From Bacteroidales bacterium (GTDB lineage: Bacteria; Bacteroidota; Bacteroidia; Bacteroidales; PXBB01): a DNA stretch of 58,916 nt. Location: NCBI GenBank assembly GCA_003565735.1, contig PXBB01000007.1, positions 1-58,916 on the forward strand, read 5' to 3'. A program made the position numbers and the translations under genes. Each line of letters opens with the position of its first letter. The first letter of the stretch is position 1. Below, piece by piece: positions 8,310-17,049 of the stretch. The notes beneath the pieces are model-generated. The model did no database searches. It was not told the DNA's origin and saw only the letters and a list, made by a program, of their open reading frames with translations.

Positions 8310-9055
8310 TTCTGTGTTTCAAAAATTTTGAATTTTGCAAGCTTCCACTTTTGTAATCTGTATTGTAAAGATGTCTTAATAACCCCAAAACCATAAATAC
8401 TACTGTTTTTAAAATTAATTGAAGATGCTTCTGTAAAGTATTTGGTGGGGCAGGTAATTTCAGCAATTTCATAGCCTGCATAAAATATCTGAGCCAACAT
8501 TTGGTTGTCGAACACAAAATTATCGGAGTTGGTATGGTAGTTTATTTTTTTCAGCACTTCGGCGCTGAAGGCTCTGTAACCTGTATGATATTCAGACAGC
8601 TTTTGGCTGATAACAACATTTTGAAAAAAAGTAAGCATGCGGTTAAACGCATATTTGTATAGCGGCATGCCTCCTTTAATAGCACCTTTGCCTAATATCC
8701 TCGAACCTAAAACTACGGGGAAAAGATCATTGGCAATTACATACAGCATGGATGGCAACAACTTAGGTGTGTATTGATAGTCGGGATGAAGCATAACAAC
8801 AATATCAGCCTTAAGCTCCAGCGCTTTATTATAACAGGTCTTTTGGTTGCCACCATAACCCTTGTTTATTTTGTGCCTGATAACATGCTTTATACCCAAG
8901 CCCTGAGCAACTTCAGCAGTCCTGTCGCTGCTGCAATCATCAACAACAATAACCTCATCAACCAGGTTAAATGGTATTTCATTGTAAGTGCTTTCTAGCG
9001 TTTTCTCGGCATTATAAGCCGGCATAACAACTACAACCTTTTTGCCATTTATCAT
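8306..9055 (-). CDS. Family 2 glycosyltransferase (DPM1/polyprenyl-phosphate sugar transferase-like)
   Basis: A 249-residue soluble GT-A enzyme. The start has VVVVMPAYNAEKTL, the nucleotide-binding strand is DEVIVVDDCSSDRT, and the metal-binding region reads VMLHPDYQY, where HPD takes the position of the usual DxD. GSRILGKGAIKGGMPLYKY resembles the acceptor loop of dolichyl/undecaprenyl-phosphate sugar transferases, but the membrane helices of GtrB/ArnC types are absent. It probably attaches a sugar to a polyprenyl phosphate or nascent glycan at the inner face of the membrane. It is coupled by a 4-bp overlap to the methyltransferase downstream. The donor sugar is unknown. Confidence 0.85.
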   Translation of the reverse strand: MINGKKVVVVMPAYNAEKTLESTYNEIPFNLVDEVIVVDDCSSDRTAEVAQGLGIKHVIRHKINKGYGGNQKTCYNKALELKADIVVMLHPDYQYTPKLLPSMLYVIANDLFPVVLGSRILGKGAIKGGMPLYKYAFNRMLTFFQNVVISQKLSEYHTGYRAFSAEVLKKINYHTNSDNFVFDNQMLAQIFYAGYEIAEITCPTKYFTEASSINFKNSSIYGFGVIKTSLQYRLQKWKLAKFKIFETQK

Positions 9056-9259
9056 TTGTGCATTATTTGTCGATAAGGTACTTTATCATCGAAGTTATTT
9101 AGGCTTTATTATTTGTGCTTTTGCCCGATGGCATTTTACATTTTGCAAAAAGCCCTTTTTTCGAAGCTTTATTGTTTTGACTTCTCAGGCATACGGAATA
9201 AAAAATGGTTGTTGTAAAACCCAAAAAATGATGTAAGGCAATGGGTGTCAGCGCTATGA

Positions 9260-9766
9260 TTAGCAGCCGCAGCCACCTTTATGCTTGCCTTGAGCATGGT
9301 CAATTTCATTTTGTGTGGCATCACGTACTTCAACCAGTTTACCGGAAAAATGCAAGTTAACGCCGGCTAATGGATGATTAAAATCCATTTTAACAGTTTC
9401 ATCGCCAATGTCTTCTACTTTACCATAAAATACATTGCCGTTGTTATCCTGCATAGGAAGAACATTGCCTTTTATGAGCATTTTTTCATCAATTTTTCCT
9501 TCTACCTTAAAAATATCAATGGGCAGATTTGCTATAGCATCTTTAGAAAAAGTACCATAGGCATTTTCAGCATCTAATGAAAAGTCAAAAGGGTCATCCG
9601 CTTTTAATCCTTTAATATTTTCTTCAAATCCGGGAAGCATTTGGCCTATCCCAAAAATAAACTGTAAAGGTTTCTCATCTTTTACTTCTTCAATTAATTT
9701 GCCATCTTGATTATCTTGTCTTAATGTGTAAACCAAAGAAACAAATTTGTCTTTTGTAACTGTCAT
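9260..9766 (-). CDS. slyD: FKBP-type peptidyl-prolyl cis-trans isomerase, SlyD-like
   Basis: A 168-residue SlyD/FkpA-like cytosolic isomerase and chaperone. The FKBP domain is interrupted by an insert-in-flap module. Recognisable blocks are VSLVYTLRQDNQDGKLIEE, the PLQFIFGIGQMLPGFEENIKG segment, the YGTFSKDA loop and MDFNHPLAGVNLHFSGKLVEV at the C-terminal end of the fold. It ends in a short tail GKHKGGCGC, a reduced form of the Cys/His-rich nickel-binding tail of enterobacterial SlyD. Predicted roles are prolyl isomerisation, folding assistance and possibly metal handling. It is transcribed alone; a TACATTTG -7 like box lies at 9793-9800 on the minus strand. Confidence 0.9.
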   Translation of the reverse strand: MTVTKDKFVSLVYTLRQDNQDGKLIEEVKDEKPLQFIFGIGQMLPGFEENIKGLKADDPFDFSLDAENAYGTFSKDAIANLPIDIFKVEGKIDEKMLIKGNVLPMQDNNGNVFYGKVEDIGDETVKMDFNHPLAGVNLHFSGKLVEVRDATQNEIDHAQGKHKGGCGC

Positions 9767-9940
9767 GAATAAAAATTTTTTAGGTTAAAAAACAAATGTA
9801 CTCTTTTTTATCCTAATGGCTACCTTTTATTTGTAATTTATAAAAGCGAAAGACGCCTAAGCTCCTATTTAATGCTTACTTGAACAATTATTAAAAACTG
9901 TTAAAGACTTCTTATAAAAATGTTTTATTTCTAATTTTAT

Positions 9941-9948
9941 TAGTTTTG
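9941..9948 (+). promoter_or_regulatory. Candidate -7 box for the M28 peptidase-rsmI operon
   Basis: TAGTTTTG fits the Bacteroidota -7 consensus TAnnTTTG and lies about 50 bp before the ATG at 10001. No convincing -33 TTTG is seen in the A/T-rich upstream DNA. Confidence 0.4.
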
Positions 9949-10000
9949 CAGTTATTCAAAAACCTATTATAAACAAAAATTATTGAAAAGCCAAACAAAT

Positions 10001-11296
10001 ATGTCCATCAAAATACAACCGCCTATAAGCATCTATATAATTCTGTGCTTTATCTTACATGGAAGCCTTTTAGCTCAGGATATCAACAATGCACGGCGCC
10101 ATATCGAAGCCCTTTCTTCGCCCGAAATGCATGGCAGGGGTTACGTGTTTAAAGGCGACAGTATTGCTGCCGCTTATATAAAAAAAGAAATGCTATCCAT
10201 TGGCTTGAGTGCGTTTGACCAAGGTTTTTATCAGTTTTTCAACATAAGTGTTAATACGCTTCCTGGGGCTTTGTCACTTTCTATTAACAACAACAATCTG
10301 ATGCCCGGTTTTGATTTTTTAGTGGAAACACCATCACTAGGTCACACCGGAACATTCAGGGCCAGAACCATTAGCCATAATACCTCAGATCGTAGAATAA
10401 GAAGACTTGAACGCAGAGGTCTTGAAAATAAAGTACTCGTAATTGATAATACATCAGAACGAAAGAAACGTAATAAACTCTTTAACAAGTTGAAATTTTA
10501 CAACAATTTTGGTGCTGAGGCTGTGATTTTTTTGACTGATGAAGAAAAACCATTAATGTGGCGTACTTATACGGGGCACTTACGCCTGGACTTTCCAACC
10601 CTGGTGCTGCACAAAGAAAGTTTTAAAAGGCGTGTCAGGCGTGTTACCATGGATATTGAAAATGTCTTTTATCCTGCCTATCAAACACAAAATGTCATAG
10701 GCTATGTAGAGGGCTATGCTGTTCCGGATTCTTTTATTGTTTTTACGGCTCATTACGATCACTTAGGGCGCATGGGTGCGGAAACATATTTTCCGGGAGC
10801 CCATGACAATGCCAGTGGTGTGGCTTTAATGTTAGATCTGGCAAAATATTACAGCCGGAACCCACCACCATATTCGGTGGCCTTTATAGCAACAGCTGCT
10901 GAAGAAGCTGGACTGCTTGGTTCACGTTATTATACGAATAACCCTCTCTTTCCGCTCTCCGACATCATGTTCTTAATAAATCTTGACATGGTAAGCACAG
11001 GAGAGGATGGCATGATGGTGGTTAACGGTGAAATCTTTGTGGAAGATTTTTTACGCCTGAAAAAAATCAACAACACACACGGCTTTATGAGGGAAATACG
11101 CAGCAGAGGTGAAGCAGCAAATAGTGACCACTATTTTTTTTATATCAATAATGTGAAGAGTTTCTTTTTTTATACACTGGGAGGGCAAACGCATTACCAT
11201 AACATATACGATAAACCGGAAACCCTTTCCTTGTATGCTTACGATAACTTGTTTCAACTTATTGTCTCATTTGTTCATGACACCTTTAAAAAATAA
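10001..11296 (+). CDS. Secreted M28 family zinc aminopeptidase
   Basis: A 431-residue exported metallopeptidase. The track begins at a TTG (9983), but the ATG at 10001 starts a proper signal peptide (PISIYIILCFILHGSLLAQ). The M28 catalytic domain begins near residue 235: FTAHYDHLG supplies the first His ligand, PGAHDNASGVA the bridging Asp, ATAAEEAGLLGSRYY the general base and a Glu ligand, FLINLDMV the next Asp, and the end region GGQTHYHNIYD the last His. The first 230 residues hold the PA-like lid domain seen in many M28 peptidases. It likely trims peptides in the periplasm or outside the cell. rsmI begins 3 bp after its stop, so they share a transcript without obvious functional relation. 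Confidence 0.9.
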   Translation: MSIKIQPPISIYIILCFILHGSLLAQDINNARRHIEALSSPEMHGRGYVFKGDSIAAAYIKKEMLSIGLSAFDQGFYQFFNISVNTLPGALSLSINNNNLMPGFDFLVETPSLGHTGTFRARTISHNTSDRRIRRLERRGLENKVLVIDNTSERKKRNKLFNKLKFYNNFGAEAVIFLTDEEKPLMWRTYTGHLRLDFPTLVLHKESFKRRVRRVTMDIENVFYPAYQTQNVIGYVEGYAVPDSFIVFTAHYDHLGRMGAETYFPGAHDNASGVALMLDLAKYYSRNPPPYSVAFIATAAEEAGLLGSRYYTNNPLFPLSDIMFLINLDMVSTGEDGMMVVNGEIFVEDFLRLKKINNTHGFMREIRSRGEAANSDHYFFYINNVKSFFFYTLGGQTHYHNIYDKPETLSLYAYDNLFQLIVSFVHDTFKK

Positions 11297-11299
11297 AAA

Positions 11300-11983
11300 A
11301 TGACCAAACTGTATATTGTTCCAACCCCCATTGGCAATCTTGAGGATATTACCTATAGAGCTGTCAGAGTTTTAAAAGAGGTGGCATTAATAATGGCAGA
11401 AGACACGCGAACAAGCCGTAATTTGCTCAATCATTATGGTATTAAAAACAAACTGAAATCATACCATAAGTTCAACGAACACAAGGTTGTTACAATTATG
11501 TCCGATCTTTTTGAAATCTATAACAGCATAGCACTCATAAGTGATGCAGGGACACCCGGCATATCAGATCCCGGCTATTTACTTGTACGCACCTGCATAC
11601 AACTGGGCGTTGAAGTAGAATGCTTACCCGGACCCACGGCTTTTGTCCCTGCTTTAGTCGTATCCGGTTTGCCTTCCGACAGGTTTTTATTTGAAGGCTT
11701 CATACCCGTTAAAAAAGGAAGACAGCGTAAACTTACTGAGTTGTCGTCATATACGCAAACCATAGTTTTGTATGAATCGCCTTACAGGGTTTTAAAAACG
11801 CTCGAAGATTTATCGGCAAATTTTGGTCAAGACAGGATTATATCAATATCACGTGAGATTTCAAAAAAATTTGAAGAAACTTTCAGAGGCCGTATTGACG
11901 AAGCCATTGCCTACTTCAGTGCAAAAAAAATTAAGGGAGAATTTGTTTTTGTTATTGAGGGTGCCCCCAAAAAATCTTCTTAG
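11300..11983 (+). CDS. rsmI: 16S rRNA (cytidine1402-2'-O)-methyltransferase
   Basis: RsmI methylates the 2'-O of C1402 in the 16S rRNA decoding centre using SAM. The 227-residue protein is a tetrapyrrole-methylase-fold enzyme: LYIVPTPIGNLEDITYRA is the N-terminal signature, MAEDTRTSRNLLNHY follows, ISDAGTPGISDPGYLLV is the glycine-rich SAM-binding loop, and LPGPTAFVPALVVSGLP, FEGFIPVKKGRQ and YESPYRV are further family blocks. C-terminal KGEFVFVIEG matches the family end, with only a short tail after it, so the accessory C-terminal domain of longer relatives is absent, as in many Bacteroidota. It follows the M28 gene with a 3-bp gap and converges on the NUDIX gene. Confidence 0.95.
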   Translation: MTKLYIVPTPIGNLEDITYRAVRVLKEVALIMAEDTRTSRNLLNHYGIKNKLKSYHKFNEHKVVTIMSDLFEIYNSIALISDAGTPGISDPGYLLVRTCIQLGVEVECLPGPTAFVPALVVSGLPSDRFLFEGFIPVKKGRQRKLTELSSYTQTIVLYESPYRVLKTLEDLSANFGQDRIISISREISKKFEETFRGRIDEAIAYFSAKKIKGEFVFVIEGAPKKSS

Positions 11984-12059
11984 GCAAGCCTTTAGCCATG
12001 CCCCCTTTGAATGTAAATTATCTATGCCATACGAAAAGTTTTTTACAGCAACAAACAGT

Positions 12060-12494
12060 TCAGGATAAAATCTCCAAAATAAACTTGTTGAGAATTTTGT
12101 TATGGTCAAATGCCATTTTAGGCAAGTTGTCGGTTTCAAACCATTTAATATTTCGGGCATCATCTCCTGCGCAAGCTTTATGAGGATGCCTTTCAATATA
12201 GCCGTAGTAAACCACAGAAATGGTATGCCCACGGGGGTCTCTGCCCGTGTCGCCAAAAGTATGAAACTGTTTTAAATCAATACCGGTCAAATGTGTTTCT
12301 TCTTTTAGTTCCCGGTGTGCGGCTTCAATCAAATTTTCATTTTTATCGATAAAACCACCGGGGAGTGCCCAACAGTTTTTAAAAGGTTGAAATTTTCTTT
12401 CAATCAACAGAACTTTTGTAACAGCAGTTGTTTTATTCACAACAATAATATCAACGGTTACTGATGGTCGTGGGTATGTATAAGTATAGGACAT
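12060..12494 (-). CDS. NUDIX hydrolase
   Basis: A 144-residue NUDIX protein. The box is GGFIDKNENLIEAAHRELKE followed by ETHLTG, fitting GX5EX7REUXEEXGU and giving the metal-binding Glu residues. The N-terminus YTYPRPSVTVDIIVV and LIERKFQPFKNCWALPGG are typical of ADP-ribose/ADP-sugar pyrophosphatase-like NUDIX members, and GRDPRGHTISVVYYG resembles the NrtR/ADP-ribose pyrophosphatase group. It lacks the C-terminal winged helix of NrtR, so it is probably a hydrolase rather than a regulator. Substrate is uncertain. A strong hairpin terminator (12508-12540) separates it from the lipoprotein gene upstream. Confidence 0.9.
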   Translation of the reverse strand: MSYTYTYPRPSVTVDIIVVNKTTAVTKVLLIERKFQPFKNCWALPGGFIDKNENLIEAAHRELKEETHLTGIDLKQFHTFGDTGRDPRGHTISVVYYGYIERHPHKACAGDDARNIKWFETDNLPKMAFDHNKILNKFILEILS

Positions 12495-12507
12495 AGGAAA
12501 ATAAATG

Positions 12508-12540
12508 AAAAAAGGTCAGCTGCTGGTGCAGCCGACCTTT
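12508..12540 (-). terminator. Rho-independent terminator after the lipoprotein gene
   Basis: On the minus strand, AAAGGTCGGCTGC and GCAGCTGACCTTT pair with one mismatch around a 4-base loop (ACCA) and are followed by a T run. It lies 22 bp after the stop of the 12562-13110 gene and also in front of the NUDIX start, so it insulates the two. Confidence 0.8.
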
Positions 12541-12561
12541 GATACGTTTTAAGATAATAAA

Positions 12562-13110
12562 CTACTTAGGCTCAAAAGTATAGGTAAATTCAACTTTTGC
12601 CATGTCGCCATCATCATTTTCTTCGTATGATTCTTTTAAGACGAGTTCTTTATTAGCCAATCTGTCAATGTAGAGTATGCCACCTCCAAACATTGTAGCA
12701 CCATCAACAAACAGGTAGTTCTGACTTTTATCTGAGTCTAACCACTGCCATGTGCCGGTGCCTTTGTAAACATTAGTAGCTCCATCAGCAGTCAGTGTCT
12801 CATTGATGTTTACTTTGCCGTGCTCCAAAAATTCAATATCAAAAGTACCCATCATAGATCCGGATTGTCCACTTCCTGAGATAGTGTAAATCGAACCATC
12901 ATAAGAATAAATAAAGGTTAAAGTTTGTCCGTCAAAAACATACTGCTCTGTACCTTCAACTTTTACCAACTGCCAGTGTTGCATAAGACGGCTCTCTCTG
13001 GAACGGAAAGATATACCGGGGTCATTTTCGCCTTTGCGGCAAGAGTTTAACATAGGCATAACAAGTAATGCAGCCATGATAAACAAAAAGATTTTTTTTG
13101 TCGTTTTCAT
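12562..13110 (-). CDS. Lipocalin-like lipoprotein of unknown function
   Basis: A 182-residue lipoprotein. The signal sequence MKTTKKIFLFIMAALLVMPM ends in a lipobox LNSC, so the mature protein starts at Cys24 and is acylated. After a short linker, RLMQHWQLVKVEGTEQYVF resembles the first strand of Bacteroidota lipocalin-like/DUF5004 proteins (typically W-x-L/V near the start), and the rest predicts eight or so beta strands ending VEFTYTFEPK. No catalytic motif is evident. The gene stands alone with its own candidate promoter and a strong terminator. Likely an outer-membrane or periplasmic lipoprotein with an unknown ligand. Confidence 0.78.
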   Translation of the reverse strand: MKTTKKIFLFIMAALLVMPMLNSCRKGENDPGISFRSRESRLMQHWQLVKVEGTEQYVFDGQTLTFIYSYDGSIYTISGSGQSGSMMGTFDIEFLEHGKVNINETLTADGATNVYKGTGTWQWLDSDKSQNYLFVDGATMFGGGILYIDRLANKELVLKESYEENDDGDMAKVEFTYTFEPK

Positions 13111-13412
13111 CGTAATTAAAAATTAGTTAATAATGAGTTATTTATTCAAATGCCAAAATTATACAATAATTCTGATAAAAAACAAAAAAAAATATTTTTT
13201 TTTAATTAATACTGCGCTTATGGTTTTTATGTGGATAACCTGAACCTGATTCTGCACAATGAAAGCAGCATCAGATAGGCTATTTCAAAGCTTTTAGCAA
13301 GTCAAAGAATAAACCGAAATAAATACAATTATACCAGTATGAGTTAAAAGGCACACATCTCTTCATAATTGCTAATAGCCAAAGCGTTTTCAGCAGGCTT
13401 TATGAAAAGGTG
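13111..13412. other. Gene-free region between fabD and the lipoprotein gene
   Basis: About 300 bp holding the promoter noted at 13154-13186 and a poly-A/T tract near 13183-13207. No open frame, RNA gene or clear terminator for fabD was seen. Confidence 0.5.
13154..13186 (-). promoter_or_regulatory. Bacteroidota-type promoter for the lipocalin-like lipoprotein gene
   Basis: On the minus strand TTTG, 21 bases, then TAATTTTG matches the TTTG-N17-23-TAnnTTTG consensus well. The -7 box ends about 44 bp before the ATG. Confidence 0.65.
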
Positions 13413-14294
13413 TTATGGTGTTGCACTATAAGCTGCAATATCTCTGTTAATTTTCTTAACAAGATTTTGAAGAACAGTCCCCGGCCCAACTTCTATAAAA
13501 GTATCAGCACCATCTTTAATCATATTTTGCATAATCTGTGTCCATAAAACAGGAGATGTTAACTGGCTTATTAGATTTTTTTTGATTTCATCAGCTGAGC
13601 TGACAGCTTTAGCATTAACATTTTGATATACAGGACATAATGGCTTGTTAAAAGTTGTGTTATTAATGGCTTCAGCGAGTTCTAAACGAGCAGGCTCCAT
13701 AAGGGGTGAATGAAAAGCGCCACCAACCTTAAGAGGTAAAGCCCTTTTAGCTCCGGCTGCTTTTATTTTTTCACATGCTATCTCAACGCCTTTTATACTT
13801 CCTGAAATGACCAGCTGTCCCGGACTGTTGTAATTAGCAGGGACAACCACCTCTTGTATTTCTTGACATATACTTACAACTTTTTCATCCTCTATACCGA
13901 TAATTGCAGCCATAGTAGATGGCTCTGATTCGCATGCTTTTTGCATAGCTCCGGCTCTTTTAGATACAAGGACAAGACCATCTTCAAATGTTAAAGCTTT
14001 GTTGGCCACCAAAGCAGAAAATTCACCCAGCGAATGACCCGCTACCATATCAGGCTTAAAGTCATCGCCTATTACTGTTGCCAGGATTACGGAGTGTAAA
14101 AAAATGGCAGGCTGTGTTACCTTTGTTTGGCGTAAATCTTCTTCGGTGCCACCAAACATAAGGTCAGTAATACGAAAACCTAATATGTCATTAGCTTTTT
14201 CAAACATATTTTTGGCTTCAGCACTATTGTCATACAAATCTTTACCCATGCCAATAAACTGAGCACCTTGCCCAGGAAAAACAAATGCTTTCAT
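13413..14294 (-). CDS. fabD: Malonyl-CoA:ACP transacylase
   Basis: FabD loads malonyl groups from CoA onto acyl carrier protein for fatty acid synthesis in the cytosol. The 293-residue protein begins MKAFVFPGQGAQFIGMGKDLY, has the QPAIFLHS segment with the active-site Gln region, the nucleophile elbow GHSLGEFSAL near residue 90, the malonyl-carboxylate-binding Arg region (SKRAGAMQ), AFHSPLM with the catalytic His near residue 195, and the terminal VEVGPGTVLQNLVKKI. Length is normal. No other fab genes adjoin it; it lies alone between the lipoprotein gene and a membrane-protein/purD pair on the same strand. Confidence 0.95.
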   Translation of the reverse strand: MKAFVFPGQGAQFIGMGKDLYDNSAEAKNMFEKANDILGFRITDLMFGGTEEDLRQTKVTQPAIFLHSVILATVIGDDFKPDMVAGHSLGEFSALVANKALTFEDGLVLVSKRAGAMQKACESEPSTMAAIIGIEDEKVVSICQEIQEVVVPANYNSPGQLVISGSIKGVEIACEKIKAAGAKRALPLKVGGAFHSPLMEPARLELAEAINNTTFNKPLCPVYQNVNAKAVSSADEIKKNLISQLTSPVLWTQIMQNMIKDGADTFIEVGPGTVLQNLVKKINRDIAAYSATP

Positions 14295-14427
14295 ATTTTT
14301 ATATTTTTTATTTGAATGGGCAAAGTTATAAAAACTTTTTTATCATTTTTTGGTTAGTAAAATAATAAAACCTGCTTCATTATTAACAATTTGCTGTCAT
14401 TTTATAATTACTTCCTGTGTTTGGGCT

Positions 14428-15411
14428 TTAACCTGAAAAAGGCATTAAAAAGTGATTTATCAAAGCTAAAATAACTATGGCCAGTACCAGAAGTTCGCCT
14501 ACCCATTTTTTCTTCACATTTAGTAAAAATGTTGAAAAAAAGACAGCTGTTGGGATGAATAATGCCGGCATGTGCACAAATAAATCAGAAACCCACATCA
14601 GGCTAATGATTGTAAAAGAATAAAACCCCATTAAAATGCTAGCATACTTACGCAACATAACATTTCTTTCTTTATCAAGCAGTTTGTATTTAACAGCGCT
14701 TATTAATAAGACAATTTGCAGCATTATGGCCGCCCAAACTGAGAATTTTCCCCAGTTTAAGTCAAATTGCTGTAGGGCTGGTAAGTGTACAAGTTCTAAA
14801 AAGGGTGTTAAGTTATCTGTCCAAAAAAAATAAAACACAATAAATATGTATGGCAGTATAAAGCCAGCTATGGATATAAGCCATAGCCGAATGCTATAGG
14901 TTTTGTAAAGCAAAAGACTTATCCAAACAAAAAGAATGTAATAGGCGGCATAAACATAAAACAAAGAGGCTACAGACAGCAAAATACCTATATCAAAGAT
15001 ATGTTTGCGGATATTCTCCAAGGAATATATGTTCAGGAGTTTGTCAACTGCAAGTAAAATAAAAAAATGGGCTATAAGTAACTTATGCATCATTGTATAA
15101 GAAGGCCACAGACTCATAAGCGTGATATACATAAAAGCAGGTAAGTAAGTGACTTTTTCAGACAGTGCATGTTTTGTCACCAAATTATTTAAAAGAACAG
15201 CTTGAAGGAAAAGCAATCCGTATGCTGTAATTGTTGATAAATAAGGATATTCTAATAAGGTGGGATGTATCCATTTGTAAAGCCATCCTGCGGTAACTGA
15301 TACGTCCGGCAGGGCAGGATATATGAAAGCCTTCAGCCACAGTAGTACGCCATAAACGAATAACAAGATTAATAAAAAGTGATAATTTTTACGAAAAATT
15401 TTAACAAACAT
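14428..15411 (-). CDS. Polytopic membrane protein, DUF6427-like
   Basis: A 327-residue hydrophobic protein with about nine or ten predicted membrane helices, for instance FLLILLFVYGVLLWLKAFIY at the N-terminus and WVGELLVLAIVILALINHFL at the end. The first loop (YPALPDVSVTAGWLYKWIHP) and the overall layout match a Bacteroidota-restricted family usually found next to purD and annotated DUF6427; this is from memory of gene context rather than a motif. Here purD lies 11 bp upstream on the same strand, consistent with that arrangement. Function is unknown; the helices resemble lipid-linked sugar or polymerase-type envelope enzymes, but no catalytic residues can be assigned. Confidence 0.68.
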   Translation of the reverse strand: MFVKIFRKNYHFLLILLFVYGVLLWLKAFIYPALPDVSVTAGWLYKWIHPTLLEYPYLSTITAYGLLFLQAVLLNNLVTKHALSEKVTYLPAFMYITLMSLWPSYTMMHKLLIAHFFILLAVDKLLNIYSLENIRKHIFDIGILLSVASLFYVYAAYYILFVWISLLLYKTYSIRLWLISIAGFILPYIFIVFYFFWTDNLTPFLELVHLPALQQFDLNWGKFSVWAAIMLQIVLLISAVKYKLLDKERNVMLRKYASILMGFYSFTIISLMWVSDLFVHMPALFIPTAVFFSTFLLNVKKKWVGELLVLAIVILALINHFLMPFSG

Positions 15412-15422
15412 CTTAGAATCAA

Positions 15423-16718
15423 TTATTTCCGAGTAATATATGGCAGCAAATCTTTACCAATATCCTTACGGTAATAACATTTATCAAAATGAATTTTTCC
15501 AAGCTGTTTGTAGCTGCTTTGCAGTGCTTGTTCTAAAGTGTCCCCGAAAGCCGTTACAGCTATTACCCTGCCGCCATTGGTAACCAAGCGGTCTTCTTTA
15601 TTCTTTAGGGTCCCGGCATGAAAAATCCTACAATCATTATCTGTTATTTCCGGTAATATAATCTCTTCCCCTTTATTGTATGACCCGGGATATCCCCCGG
15701 ATACCATCATTACAGTTGTAGCATAAGCATCGCTAATGCGCATATTATAATTCTCAATATTTTGGTTTTCGATGCATTGGAACATGTCAATAATGTCCGA
15801 CTGCATCAGCGGCAAAATAACTTCTGTCTCGGGGTCGCCTAAGCGCACGTTATATTCTATAACATATGGTAAACCATCAACAATCATAAGCCCAAAAAAT
15901 AAAAAGCCCCTGTAATCTATTTCTTCTGTTTTTAAAGCTTTGATAGTAGGTGCTACAACTGAGTGCTCAATGTTATTTAGCAGTGCTTTATCAACAAAAG
16001 GAACGGGCGATACAGCACCCATACCACCGGTGTTGGGTCCGGTGTCTTTTTCGCCTATTTTTTTATAATCCTTGGCATGGGGCAACATTTTAAAATTCTT
16101 CCCGTCAGTAACTACAAAAACGGACATTTCAATGCCATCAAGAAAGTTTTCAATGACAACCCGCTGACTGGCTTTTCCGAATCTCTGGCCTAAGAGCATA
16201 TGCTCGAGCTCTTTTACCGCAGTCTCATAAGTAGGGCAAATAATAACGCCTTTGCCTGCAGCCAATCCATCAGCTTTTAAAACGTAAGGGGCTGTCATGT
16301 CTTTTAAAAAAGAAAGGGCATCATCATAGGTGTCTGATGTAAAAGATTTGTACATAGCTGTGGGAATACCATGCTTCAGCATAAAGTTTTTTGCAAAATC
16401 TTTGCTCCCTTCCAGTTGAGCTGCTTTTTGGTTAGGTCCTATTACAATTGCTTCTGTCGTGTTGTCATGGGTGAAATAATCTGCAATACCATTTACCAAC
16501 GGCTCCTCAGGACCAACAACAATATACTTTATGTGATGTGTTTTCGCAAAGGCTTTTACGTTTTCAAAGTCGTTAGGATTTAAATCTACATTTGTTCCGT
16601 AATCTGACGTGCCTGCATTGCCCGGCGCCGTATAAAGCTTTGTAAGTTGAGGACTTTGTGAAATTTTCCATGCTAAGGTGTGCTCACGCCCGCCGGAGCC
16701 TAATAAAAGAATGTTCAT
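15423..16718 (-). CDS. purD: Phosphoribosylamine-glycine ligase
   Basis: PurD (GAR synthetase) joins glycine to 5-phosphoribosylamine with ATP, step two of purine synthesis. The 431-residue ATP-grasp enzyme starts MNILLLGSGGREHTLAWKI, the family signature, with VVGPEEPLVNG, the ATP-grasp loop KADGLAAGKGVIIC near residue 150, GPNTGGMGAVSPVPF near residue 230, and NVRLGDPETEVILPL near residue 295 for metal/ATP binding. It is complete and of normal length. The membrane-protein gene follows after 11 bp. It is divergent from arcC across a 331-bp region carrying candidate promoters both ways and a mini-repeat. Confidence 0.96.
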   Translation of the reverse strand: MNILLLGSGGREHTLAWKISQSPQLTKLYTAPGNAGTSDYGTNVDLNPNDFENVKAFAKTHHIKYIVVGPEEPLVNGIADYFTHDNTTEAIVIGPNQKAAQLEGSKDFAKNFMLKHGIPTAMYKSFTSDTYDDALSFLKDMTAPYVLKADGLAAGKGVIICPTYETAVKELEHMLLGQRFGKASQRVVIENFLDGIEMSVFVVTDGKNFKMLPHAKDYKKIGEKDTGPNTGGMGAVSPVPFVDKALLNNIEHSVVAPTIKALKTEEIDYRGFLFFGLMIVDGLPYVIEYNVRLGDPETEVILPLMQSDIIDMFQCIENQNIENYNMRISDAYATTVMMVSGGYPGSYNKGEEIILPEITDNDCRIFHAGTLKNKEDRLVTNGGRVIAVTAFGDTLEQALQSSYKQLGKIHFDKCYYRKDIGKDLLPYITRK

Positions 16719-16814
16719 CTGTTTGTTTTTTCGGAGTATCAGCGTGCATTTTATTGCAAAAAACTTCTTAACTCCCGGTTTCTATAGCAAATACTTTTTC
16801 GAATAATGATATTG

Positions 16815-16850
16815 CAAATATAAAAGTATTACCTGAGAAAAATAAACAAA
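16815..16850 (-). promoter_or_regulatory. Candidate purD promoter
   Basis: Minus-strand TATATTTG fits TAnnTTTG; a TTTG lies 24 bases upstream, slightly beyond the usual spacing. The -7 box is about 97 bp from the purD ATG. Confidence 0.4.
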
Positions 16851-16869
16851 ATAAATTTTCAAGTGTATG

Positions 16870-16921
16870 AGCCTGTATTATTCATGCTTTTATTTTTCCT
16901 GTTTAGTGAATAATGCCAGTT
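16870..16921. repeat. 52-bp internally deleted copy of the dispersed TIR repeat
   Basis: AGCCTGTATTATTCA at the left end is identical to the TIR of the full copy at 26261, and TGAATAATGCCAGTT closes the right end as an imperfect inverse. Only about 22 bases lie between, so nearly all of the interior is missing. It sits in the purD/arcC divergent region. Confidence 0.65.
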
Positions 16922-16961
16922 AATTGTAATAAATAATACAATTTAAAAAAAAACGTTTAAC

Positions 16962-16990
16962 TTGAAATATCTAAAATATTTATAGATTTG
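16962..16990 (+). promoter_or_regulatory. Bacteroidota-type promoter for arcC-arcB
   Basis: TTG, an 18-base spacer, then TAGATTTG fits the -33/-7 consensus. The -7 box ends 59 bp before the carbamate kinase ATG. Confidence 0.6.
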
Positions 16991-17049
16991 CCAAAAATTG
17001 CAAAAAACATCATTTATTTAAGAAAAAAAAAACATTTAAATATTAAAAC

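Noticed and set aside
11861-12256. 131-residue minus-strand ORF
   Set aside because: It spans the 3' ends of rsmI and the NUDIX gene in another frame and resembles neither family.
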